Source: Pelagibius litoralis (lineage in GTDB: Bacteria > Pseudomonadota > Alphaproteobacteria > Kiloniellales > Kiloniellaceae). Taken from it: 64,000 nt of DNA. The stretch spans positions 1 to 64,000 of the forward strand of contig NZ_JAAQPH010000013.1 in assembly GCF_011683915.1 (NCBI RefSeq), given 5' to 3'. The notes beneath the pieces were generated by a model. The model was given only the letters and a program-made list of their open reading frames with translations. It did no database searches and was not told the DNA's origin. Below are positions 57,452 to 64,000 of the stretch, in pieces. How positions within the stretch are numbered: position 1 is the first letter of the stretch; every line of letters begins with the position of its first letter. The translations under genes were made by a program, and so were the position numbers.

Positions 57452-57492
57452 GGGACCTTCCCGCAATGATCCTCGGATCGTGGGAAGGTCCC
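57452..57492. other. Strong hairpin downstream of the histidine-rich gene
   Basis: GGGACCTTCCC (57452-57462) pairs perfectly with GGGAAGGTCCC (57482-57492) around a 19-base loop. It is about 48 bases past the stop of the minus-strand gene at 57540, so it may end or protect that mRNA. Neither strand has a T-run directly after it. Confidence 0.6.
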
Positions 57493-57539
57493 TTAACACG
57501 CGTAAAACTTACCTGAAAAACACTAATCCTTCGAGAACC

Positions 57540-58211
57540 TCAGGACGCGATTTCCCAGGCGCCGTCGGGCTGCCGGCAGGCGATTCCGTACCCGGCCTGG
57601 CGCTGATTGCCGACCACGACCTCCTGCTGGAACTCGCGGCAGTAACGCCCGCCACTGTCATTGCCTTCGCGCAGCGGAACGACCCGGCCTGAGGCCGACC
57701 CGTCATTCCAACGGATGGCCTCACCCAGAGGCGCGCTGGCAGCCCTCCGCTGTGCCGCGGCGTAGCTATGTTGCTGGCTCTCATTCAAGACATCGACAAT
57801 CTGCAAAGCCAGAATGGCGAAGATTGCCCAGTCCCGATCGTCATGCCGCCTCTTGTAAGCATGTTTTCCATGGTGGCCGTAATGGCCATGGCGTCGATAC
57901 CCATGGTCATGATGCCTCTTTGCGTGGCGGTACTTCTTTGGGCGGTGATGGTAGACGTGCTTTTCGACGTAAACCTTTTTCTTCGCCTTCCTATGCTTGT
58001 GCTTATCGCCGCGGCCATGATGATAGACGTGCTTTTCGACCTTCTTGAGCTGCCGATGGTGTTTCCTGTGATGCTTGTGGCTGTGCTCACGGTGATCGTG
58101 GTGCTCATACCACCGGCTGTGACGACGATCATCATCGTCGTCATCGGCGATGGCAGGCCCCGCTGCGAGCACGAAAACCGCAGAAGCCACGATAACAATT
58201 TTCTTCAGCAT
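57540..58211 (-). CDS. Secreted histidine-rich protein with a surface-antigen-like C-terminal domain
   Basis: 223 residues from ATG 58211 (AAGGA upstream), signal peptide to about residue 22 (VLAAGPAIA). Residues 23-28 are a run of Asp; the next about 100 residues hold 28 His with many Lys and Arg, including a repeated KHVYHH unit. Then a hydrophobic segment (WAIFAILALQIV) and a C-terminal domain (APLGEAIRWNDGSASGRVVP then REGNDSGGRYCREF) like that of the 17 kDa surface antigen family. Metal binding or buffering in the periplasm is the obvious guess. Confidence 0.8.
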   Translation of the reverse strand: MLKKIVIVASAVFVLAAGPAIADDDDDDRRHSRWYEHHDHREHSHKHHRKHHRQLKKVEKHVYHHGRGDKHKHRKAKKKVYVEKHVYHHRPKKYRHAKRHHDHGYRRHGHYGHHGKHAYKRRHDDRDWAIFAILALQIVDVLNESQQHSYAAAQRRAASAPLGEAIRWNDGSASGRVVPLREGNDSGGRYCREFQQEVVVGNQRQAGYGIACRQPDGAWEIAS

Positions 58212-58337
58212 ACCCGATCCTTCCAAAGCTGCCTCTAGGCCATGGTGTGATCGGTGCTACGCTCGTTCGGGGCCTGCCATCCCCGTTGCACAATTATGTC
58301 ACGGAAACTTGAACGTGCTCTAAAAACGGTTGTCGGA

Positions 58338-59117
58338 CTACAGCGTGCCGGGAAATGCGCCGCCGTCCATCAGGATGTTCTGCCCGGTTATGAAACCGGC
58401 ATGAACCCCGCACAGAAAAGCGCAGGCTTCACCAAACTCTTCGGGATAGCCGAAACGGCCTGCCGGGTTGCCCTTCGCGCGTTCTGCTGCGACCTCGTCC
58501 AAAGGCCGTCCGGCCTTGTCCGCAACAGCCTTCATGTTTGAGCGCAGACGGTCCGTATCGAAGGGGCCGGGCAACAGCCCGTTGATGGTCACGTTCTGCC
58601 GCACGGTCTTGCGCGCAATACCGGCAACAAAGCCCGTCAGGCCGGCCCGTGCACCATTCGAAAGGCCGAGGATATCGATCGGTGCCTTCACCGCCCCTGA
58701 GGTGATGTTGACGATACGCCCGAAGCCTCTTTCCATCATCGGATCGACCGTCGCTTTGATCAACTCGATGGGGGTCAGCATGTTGGCATCCAGCGCTTTG
58801 ATCCAGTCCTCGCGCTCCCAGTCGCGAAAATCGCCCGGCGGCGGACCGCCCGCATTGTTGACCAGGATATCCGGCGACGGACAGGCTTCGAGGGCGAGCG
58901 AACGCCCTTCTACAGAGGTGATGTCAGTCGCCACCGCTGTCACGGTGACGCCGGTTTCCCGACGGATCTGCTCGGCTGTCTCCTCCAACGGGCCCGGCGT
59001 CCGCGCGACGATGGTGACGTCGACGCCCTCGCGCGCCAAAGAAAAGGCGCAGGCCCGGCCAAGCCCCTTGCTCGCGGCGCAGACCAGTGCCTTACGCCCC
59101 TTGATTCCCAGATCCAT
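58338..59117 (-). CDS. Short-chain dehydrogenase/reductase family protein lacking the Tyr-x3-Lys pair
   Basis: 259 residues from ATG 59117, whose A is shared with the hdaA stop. Rossmann fold with CAASKGLGRACA and NNAGG, and Ser140 in IVNITSGA, but the place of the catalytic Tyr and Lys reads Ser153-NGA-Arg157 (GLSNGARAGL). A known SDR subgroup has this altered site, often annotated as 3-oxoacyl-ACP reductase. The reaction is unknown. A frame extending upstream through hdaA is not a real N-terminus. Confidence 0.9.
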   Translation of the reverse strand: MDLGIKGRKALVCAASKGLGRACAFSLAREGVDVTIVARTPGPLEETAEQIRRETGVTVTAVATDITSVEGRSLALEACPSPDILVNNAGGPPPGDFRDWEREDWIKALDANMLTPIELIKATVDPMMERGFGRIVNITSGAVKAPIDILGLSNGARAGLTGFVAGIARKTVRQNVTINGLLPGPFDTDRLRSNMKAVADKAGRPLDEVAAERAKGNPAGRFGYPEEFGEACAFLCGVHAGFITGQNILMDGGAFPGTL

Positions 59118-59839
59118 CAGACTTCTTCCTTTCCATTCATTGCATTGCCGCCGCCGGGCCTCTGTGACAAGACCTCGCGAACCAGCGGTATCGTGATATC
59201 GCGTCTGGCTTCCAGCGCCCGGCCGTCGATCGACGCCACAACCTGCCGCGCCGCATCCAGCGATCGTTCGATCCGGGGTGTCAGGAACTGGATGACCTCG
59301 GGGCTGACGGTCAATTGCCGATCGGCGAAGAGTTTCACCAGAACCGCCTGGACCAGCGCTTCGTCCGGCTCGCCCAAGGCAACCGCCTGCATGCCGGCAA
59401 GGCGCGAGTGAAGATCCGCCAGCGGGCAGATCCATCTTGCCGGCGGAGTGCGATCCGAGAACAGCAGATAACCGCCCCGCTCCAGGACCATGTTGTAGAG
59501 ATGCAGTAAGCGCCGCGTGACCTCCGGCTCGTCCGCCAAAACGCCGGCCACACCTTCTACGACACAAACGTTTTGCTCGCCCAGGATCGCCGGCGGTTCC
59601 TCTGCGCGCAGGATTGTGGCATTGACCGCCACCGCCCCGCTGCTGCGACGCCAGACCTGGCAGAGGTGGGTCTTCCCGCTGCCCGCCGGTCCATAGATCG
59701 CCAGCGCCTGGGCCGGCCAGTCGGGCCAGCGGTCGATCCAAGCGACCGCCAGCTCGTTGCTGGGCGCGACAAGAAAGTCTTCGCGCTCCAGGGCCGGGCG
59801 ATGCCCCAGGTCGAGGGTCAGCTGTCGTGACGCTTTCAC
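59117..59839 (-). CDS. hdaA: DnaA-related replication regulator HdaA
   Basis: 240 residues from GTG 59839. N-terminal clamp-binding peptide QLTLDL (6-11), then a reduced AAA+ domain with Walker A GPAGSGKTH (50-58); no DNA-binding domain, which separates it from DnaA. With the loaded sliding clamp it stimulates ATP hydrolysis by DnaA and so prevents re-initiation. GTGA overlap with the permease stop; same operon as DUF2066. Confidence 0.92.
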   Translation of the reverse strand: MKASRQLTLDLGHRPALEREDFLVAPSNELAVAWIDRWPDWPAQALAIYGPAGSGKTHLCQVWRRSSGAVAVNATILRAEEPPAILGEQNVCVVEGVAGVLADEPEVTRRLLHLYNMVLERGGYLLFSDRTPPARWICPLADLHSRLAGMQAVALGEPDEALVQAVLVKLFADRQLTVSPEVIQFLTPRIERSLDAARQVVASIDGRALEARRDITIPLVREVLSQRPGGGNAMNGKEEV

Positions 59840-61023
59840 TCTGTCTTTTCCGGGCCCGTCTTGTCTTCACCGCCTGCGGTATCGCGAACGCCGGTGTAGT
59901 AATGGCTGACCCGATACTGGCCGATGCCGAAGCGCACGCCGACCCCGACAATCGCGGCCACCGGCACCGCCAGAAGCACGCCGACGAAACCGAAAAGCGA
60001 ACCGCCCGCCAGCAGGGCGAACATGACCCAGACCGGATGAAGGCCGACCTTCTCGCCCACCAGCTTCGGGGTCAGGACATTGCCCTCGATCGCCTGCCCG
60101 ACGAAGAAGACTGCGGCCACGATGGCCACGTCGGCAAAGCTGTCGAACTGCGCCAGCGCCAGACCGACGGAGAGGAACAATCCAACCAGCGAACCGACGT
60201 AGGGAATGAACGAAAGGAAGCCGGCGATCAGCCCGATGACCAGACCGAAATCCAATCCGGCAAGCGTCAGGCCGATGGCGTAGAACAGGGCAAGCAGAAG
60301 ACAGACCATTCCCTGGCCGCGCAGAAAGCCGGCCAGGGTTTCGTCGACCTGTTTTGCCAGGCCGCGAATCGTCTCCAGGTGCTTGCGCGGCAATGCATCG
60401 TCCGCCTGCTCGACCAGCCGATCCCAGTCGCGCAAAAGATAAAAGGCAACCACCGGCGTGATCACCAGCAGGGCGACGAAATTGATAAAGGCGACACCGC
60501 CGGAGATCACGCCCCCCAAGAGCTTGGTGATCCAGGCGATGACCTTGTCGGCGGATCCACGCAGGGCCTCCTGCAGGCGCTCCAGCGTGGCGGGCTCCAA
60601 GCGGTCCTTCAGCATCTCGATCAGGCTGCCGATCTCACGCTGGATGGCGTTCAGATAAGCCGGCGCACGCTCGATCAGGGTAACGACCTGGCTGATCACG
60701 GCGGGAACCAGGATCAGCAGAATCACAGCGCAGATCAGAAGGAAGACCACGGTGACGATGGTCGTCGCCCAGGTGCGCGACAGTTTCCAGCGTTCCAACC
60801 GGTCGCAGACCGGGTCCAGCAAGTAGGCCACCGCCATCCCGGCGACGAAAGGCAGCAGGACGCTGCGCAGCAAATAGGTGCCGATCAGCACGACCACCAG
60901 CAGGACCAGCCAAAAGCGGAAGCTTCTGACGATCGGACCATTGGCCGGCGCCACTGGCTGCACCCGGCCCAGAACAGGCGTGGCGGGTTCTGTTCCCTTT
61001 GTTTCTTCCGGTGGTCCGCTCAT
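59836..61023 (-). CDS. AI-2E family (PerM-like) membrane protein
   Basis: 395 residues with about eight hydrophobic helices in the family order: FRFWLVLLVVVLIGTYLLRS at the start, the central helical insert (RAPAYLNAIQREIGSLIEML), and YVGSLVGLFLSVGLAL then LAGGSLFGFVGVLLAVPVAAI at the end. Family members export small molecules or act as ion antiporters; function here is unknown. ATGA overlap with the DUF2066 stop. Its position just before hdaA is conserved in alphaproteobacteria. Confidence 0.92.
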   Translation of the reverse strand: MSGPPEETKGTEPATPVLGRVQPVAPANGPIVRSFRFWLVLLVVVLIGTYLLRSVLLPFVAGMAVAYLLDPVCDRLERWKLSRTWATTIVTVVFLLICAVILLILVPAVISQVVTLIERAPAYLNAIQREIGSLIEMLKDRLEPATLERLQEALRGSADKVIAWITKLLGGVISGGVAFINFVALLVITPVVAFYLLRDWDRLVEQADDALPRKHLETIRGLAKQVDETLAGFLRGQGMVCLLLALFYAIGLTLAGLDFGLVIGLIAGFLSFIPYVGSLVGLFLSVGLALAQFDSFADVAIVAAVFFVGQAIEGNVLTPKLVGEKVGLHPVWVMFALLAGGSLFGFVGVLLAVPVAAIVGVGVRFGIGQYRVSHYYTGVRDTAGGEDKTGPEKTE

Positions 61024-62252
61024 TGCGGTGAAGGCGTCGACGGTGTTGGGGTGGCTGGTGCGGGGTTGGGTGGTACGGCGGGGCTTGGTGCGGGGGTCAG
61101 CGGTGCTACGCCGCCGCGCGGTGCGCCCTCGGTGACTCCCCCTGCGGCGCCCGGCAGAGTGAGTTCCCAGTTGCTGTCATCACGCAGGGACAAAAACAGG
61201 TCGCGCTGAGCCAAGGCCCGGGTTAAGCGCTGCTCATCCCCGACGAAGGTGATCTGCACCTCCGCTTCTCTGCGCGACAGCGTGGTCACGCCGATTTCCT
61301 GTATCGAGGCAATGCCGTCGATGCGCTTACGAACCTCCAGCCAGTCCGAAAGGCCGCGCAGGGGAACGAAAACGGCAATGGCGCGGCGATTGCCGAATTG
61401 CAGCACGTTCTGCTGTTTCCAGGTTTCCTGAACCGCCGCGTCGACCAGTCGGGCCGCCCGTGCAAAAAGTGCCCGCTCCGTCTCGTCAGCCTGCTGGGCA
61501 ATACTTTCTCGCGTGGTGGCGACGCGCCGGCCCTGTTCATAGCGGCTGCTGACGATGGCCAGCTTGGCGCCGCCCGTCAGCGGATCGCCGCTCAGCGTTG
61601 CCTGTGTGACCATGACCGCGCCGGCTCCATAAGCGTTGCCGATCGCCGAGAGGCCGGCTGTATCGCCCGCCAGCGCACCGGGCGCGTCGATTGCCGCCAC
61701 ATCCGTCAAATCGCCCAAGGGAACCTGCAGGGGGACCAGTCCACCGTTCACCGGGCGTTGGGACCAGGCGGCGCGCCAGGGGTTCGGCTCCAGCCAGAGA
61801 CGCGGGACCTGCCCGTCCGCTTCAAAGACCGGCAGCACAAGAAGCGGTTTGCTTCGGGCCTCGGCGAAGCCCACCGCGCTGCTGCGCAGCAAAGCGCGGA
61901 CCTCCTCCGGGTTGAAGCGAAAGGTCAACTCGGCCAGATAGCGCACCGCAGAGGTGCGTTCATTCTCCACCGAAAAATCGAGGACATAGAATTCCAGCAG
62001 GCCCGGCCCCAGAACCGGCACCTTGCCCTTCTGGGCAGCAGGGACCAGACGATCAACCAGCCGTTCAAAGGCCAGCCGATGGCCGGCCGTGATCGCCGCC
62101 TGGCGCGCCGCCGCAGCGGTCTCCGCCGTCTTGTCGACCGGCACCGCCCGAACCGTGAAGATGTCGCCCTGAGCCTTGGCCGGGCCGATCATGCCGGCGA
62201 AAACCAACATACCCGTCATGACCAAAGTGCCGCATATCCGGCGAAACCGCAT
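61020..62252 (-). CDS. DUF2066 secreted protein
   Basis: 410 residues from ATG 62252 with a signal peptide (hydrophobic stretch to about residue 27, PAKAQGD). Mature region: [28 protein letters not shown] and a beta-rich tail domain, the DUF2066 pattern, then a 40-residue Pro/Ala/Thr tail. Predicted periplasmic, role unknown. First gene of a four-gene overlapping operon, divergent from purM. A longer frame to 62342 crosses into the purM leader and is unlikely. Confidence 0.87.
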   Translation of the reverse strand: MRFRRICGTLVMTGMLVFAGMIGPAKAQGDIFTVRAVPVDKTAETAAAARQAAITAGHRLAFERLVDRLVPAAQKGKVPVLGPGLLEFYVLDFSVENERTSAVRYLAELTFRFNPEEVRALLRSSAVGFAEARSKPLLVLPVFEADGQVPRLWLEPNPWRAAWSQRPVNGGLVPLQVPLGDLTDVAAIDAPGALAGDTAGLSAIGNAYGAGAVMVTQATLSGDPLTGGAKLAIVSSRYEQGRRVATTRESIAQQADETERALFARAARLVDAAVQETWKQQNVLQFGNRRAIAVFVPLRGLSDWLEVRKRIDGIASIQEIGVTTLSRREAEVQITFVGDEQRLTRALAQRDLFLSLRDDSNWELTLPGAAGGVTEGAPRGGVAPLTPAPSPAVPPNPAPATPTPSTPSPQ

Positions 62253-62322
62253 TGCAAACCGTCCCGGATTCTCTATGTTCGCCCGTCGAAGCGGGCCCTC
62301 TCGCTGCCCACCTAAATACTCC

Positions 62323-63426
62323 ATGTGCTGGGAGGAAGCCATAACAAGCCGGGACCCTCACCACAACAAGCTGAGCTATAAGGATGCCGGCGTCGATATT
62401 GACGCTGGCAACGCCCTGGTCGAGGCCATCAAGCCCCTGGCCCGTTCGACCGCGCGCAGCGGCTCGGATGCCGGGCTGGGCGGCTTCGGCGGCCTTTTCG
62501 ACCTGAAGGCCGCCGGTTTCAAGGACCCGCTGCTGGTCGCCGCCAACGACGGTGTGGGAACCAAGCTGAAGATCGCGATTGCCGCCGGGCGGCACGAGAC
62601 CGTCGGCATCGATCTTGTGGCCATGTGTGTGAACGACCTTGTCGTTCAGGGCGCAGAGCCCCTGTTCTTCCTCGACTACTACGCGACAGGCCGCCTGGAG
62701 GTCGAGGCCGGACGGGCAATCCTGTCCGGGATCGCCGAGGGTTGCCGACAGGCGGGCTGTGCGCTGATCGGCGGCGAGACCGCAGAGATGCCCGGGCTCT
62801 ACAGCGATGGCGACTACGATCTGGCCGGCTTTGCCGTCGGCGCGGTGGAACGCGACGCAGTCCTGACCGGCCGGGATGTGGCAGCGGGCGACCTGGTCCT
62901 CGGGCTCGCCTCTTCCGGCCTGCACTCCAACGGCTTTTCACTGGTCCGCAAGGTCGTCGAGACTCTGGGCCTCGCCTATGACCGGCCCGCCCCTTTTGCC
63001 GGCGAGCTTACCCTGGGAGAGGCTTTGCTGACCCCGACGCGGATCTACGTGAAGCCCTGCCTTCAGGCCGTGTCGGCCGGGGGCGTGAAGGCCCTCGCCC
63101 ACATCACCGGCGGCGGTTTCCTGGAAAACCTGCCGCGGGTAATCCCCTCGACGCTGCGCGTTTCATTGTCGGGCATCAACTGGCCGGTGCCGCCGGTATT
63201 TCGCTGGCTGGCGGCCAGTGGCGGAATTGCACCGCAGGAAATGGTGCGCACCTTCAATTGCGGTGTCGGCATGGTTTTGATCGTGGCCCCCGAAAGCCGC
63301 GATCAGGTGGCCAGCAGCCTGGAAAAAGACGGCGAAACGGTGTTCGACATCGGCCGGGTCGAAGCCTCTGGCGGACAGCAACCGGCCGTGGTGATCGATA
63401 ATCTGGAACAAACCTGGCCGTCATGA
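62323..63426 (+). CDS. purM: Phosphoribosylformylglycinamidine cyclo-ligase
   Basis: 367 residues if it starts at ATG 62323. [70 protein letters not shown] and [13 protein letters not shown] are the family motifs. It closes the imidazole ring in purine synthesis. Start is doubtful: the only strong ribosome site, GGGAGGAAG (62330-62338), lies inside that reading and is ideally spaced for ATA at 62341, after which homology begins ([17 protein letters not shown]). Confidence 0.95.
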   Translation: MCWEEAITSRDPHHNKLSYKDAGVDIDAGNALVEAIKPLARSTARSGSDAGLGGFGGLFDLKAAGFKDPLLVAANDGVGTKLKIAIAAGRHETVGIDLVAMCVNDLVVQGAEPLFFLDYYATGRLEVEAGRAILSGIAEGCRQAGCALIGGETAEMPGLYSDGDYDLAGFAVGAVERDAVLTGRDVAAGDLVLGLASSGLHSNGFSLVRKVVETLGLAYDRPAPFAGELTLGEALLTPTRIYVKPCLQAVSAGGVKALAHITGGGFLENLPRVIPSTLRVSLSGINWPVPPVFRWLAASGGIAPQEMVRTFNCGVGMVLIVAPESRDQVASSLEKDGETVFDIGRVEASGGQQPAVVIDNLEQTWPS

Positions 63427-63446
63427 CCGGCCGGTGGGATTGATCG

Positions 63447-64000
63447 ATGAAGGTGGCGGTCCTCATTTCCGGGCGCGGCAGCAATCTGCGCTCCCTTTTA
63501 GAGGTTGCGGCTCAGCCCGGCTATCCGGCTGAGATCGTTACGGTGATCGCCAACCGTCCCGGCGCCGGCGGGTTGGATCACGCGGCGGCTTTCGGCGTCT
63601 CTCACCAGACAATCGATCACAAAGACTTCCCGGACCGGACAGCCTTTGAAACCGCCCTCACCGCGGCGTTGAAGGCGGCCGGCGCCGAAATGATCTGCCT
63701 GGCCGGCTTCATGCGGGTGCTGTCCAGCGGCTTTGTGCGCCAGTGGCAGGACAGGATCATCAACATCCACCCTTCCCTGCTGCCGCTGTTTCCGGGCCTC
63801 GATACCCATGCCCGCGCCCTGGCCGCCGGGGTAAAACTCCATGGCTGCAGCGTTCATTTCGTCAATGAAGCGGTCGATGGCGGCGCCATCATCGGCCAGG
63901 CCGCCGTTCCGGTCCTGGGCGGCGATGATCCCGATAAACTGGCGGCCCGGGTGCTGAAGGCCGAGCACCGTCTCTACCCCTATTGCCTGCGGCTGCTGGC
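63447..64000 (+). CDS. purN: Phosphoribosylglycinamide formyltransferase (3' end outside the window)
   Basis: First 184 residues visible, open to the edge. ISGRGSNLRSLLEVA binds the ribotide, INIHPSLLPLF has the catalytic Asn and His, and HFVNEAVDGGAIIGQA has the conserved Asp. It transfers formyl from 10-formyl-THF to GAR. ATG 63447 is 20 bases after the purM stop, so purM-purN form an operon, as in most bacteria. Confidence 0.96.
   Translation, partial: MKVAVLISGRGSNLRSLLEVAAQPGYPAEIVTVIANRPGAGGLDHAAAFGVSHQTIDHKDFPDRTAFETALTAALKAAGAEMICLAGFMRVLSSGFVRQWQDRIINIHPSLLPLFPGLDTHARALAAGVKLHGCSVHFVNEAVDGGAIIGQAAVPVLGGDDPDKLAARVLKAEHRLYPYCLRLL

Larger units (their letters stand above)
57228..57539. 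other. 312-base interval upstream of ppk with several regulatory-looking signals
   Basis: Holds a PhoB-like box (57289-57306), a full-consensus CtrA-type site (57349-57364) and a strong hairpin (57452-57492). No coding frame is convincing. The plus-strand stretch from the CtrA site to the hairpin could encode a small RNA of roughly 100 bases, which is speculation. Confidence 0.45.

Noticed and set aside
57426-57692. Plus-strand open frame overlapping the 3' end of the histidine-rich gene
   Set aside because: Antisense to a supported gene, no ribosome site, and no homology.
58338-59951. 537-codon reading of the SDR gene extending through hdaA
   Set aside because: The first half is an alternative frame of hdaA; homology starts at MDLGIKGRK with its own ribosome site.
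1-64000. CRISPR arrays, rRNA, riboswitches, complete insertion sequences
   Set aside because: No regularly spaced repeats, rRNA sequence, recognisable riboswitch core or transposase gene was seen on either strand.

Overview
The window looks like chromosomal DNA of a GC-rich alphaproteobacterium, probably close to the Rhodospirillales. The signs are pleD-divK, a short hdaA with a clamp-binding motif, a DUF2336 protein, EipB, a dihydroorotase-like PyrC lacking its metal-binding HxH pair, GatCAB next to a non-discriminating type AspRS, and TTAA-N7-TTAA (CtrA-type) sites. This is inferred from gene content and protein similarity only; no rRNA or tRNA gene is present.

Layout. 1-4606 is a prophage remnant on the minus strand: small and large terminase subunits, a GH108 muramidase with a long unknown N-terminal domain, and a second broken copy of that N-terminal domain. 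A small secreted protein lies between the two copies. 4820-5949 holds two TadE/TadG-type pilus genes with a CtrA-type box upstream. 6348-6671 is hspQ. 6668-8468 is a second phage-like block (DUF6362 protein, nuclease-like protein, S24/XRE repressor with candidate operators). 8953-13872 is a tightly overlapping trehalose operon, otsB-GH15-otsA-glk. 13976-19995 carries transport and stress genes: a DMT exporter, two YghU-like GST paralogues either side of a formate/nitrite channel, a ChrR-like cupin, and a DUF2336 protein behind a near-consensus sigma70 promoter.

19992-35289 is core housekeeping: gatB, a GNAT gene, gatA and gatC on the minus strand, then ruvX, a CoA-transferase, pyrB-pyrC, plsY, dprA, topA and rnr on the plus strand. 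35458-43825 holds a lipoprotein-type S41 protease, rpmG with its own promoter and terminator, pleD-divK, a ROK kinase-dinB pair, eipB and a diguanylate cyclase. 43866-49236 has a DUF6505-like protein, a binding protein-chemoreceptor operon and agmatine deiminase. 49266-64000 has aspS, rnd plus an M23 peptidase, ppk-ppx, a histidine-rich secreted protein, the overlapping DUF2066-perM-hdaA-SDR operon, and divergent purM-purN, with purN running off the right edge.

The genes fit together in several places. GatCAB and AspRS together can make Asn-tRNA. PleD, DivK and two CtrA-type sites point to cell-cycle control of pili. Ppk/Ppx carry a PhoB-like site. The most unusual parts are the duplicated muramidase N-terminal module with its neighbouring secreted protein, a pair of about 140 bp two-hairpin repeats that each supply the stop codon of the gene before them, a possible AUA start for purM, and a regulatory-looking gap at 57.3-57.5 kb.
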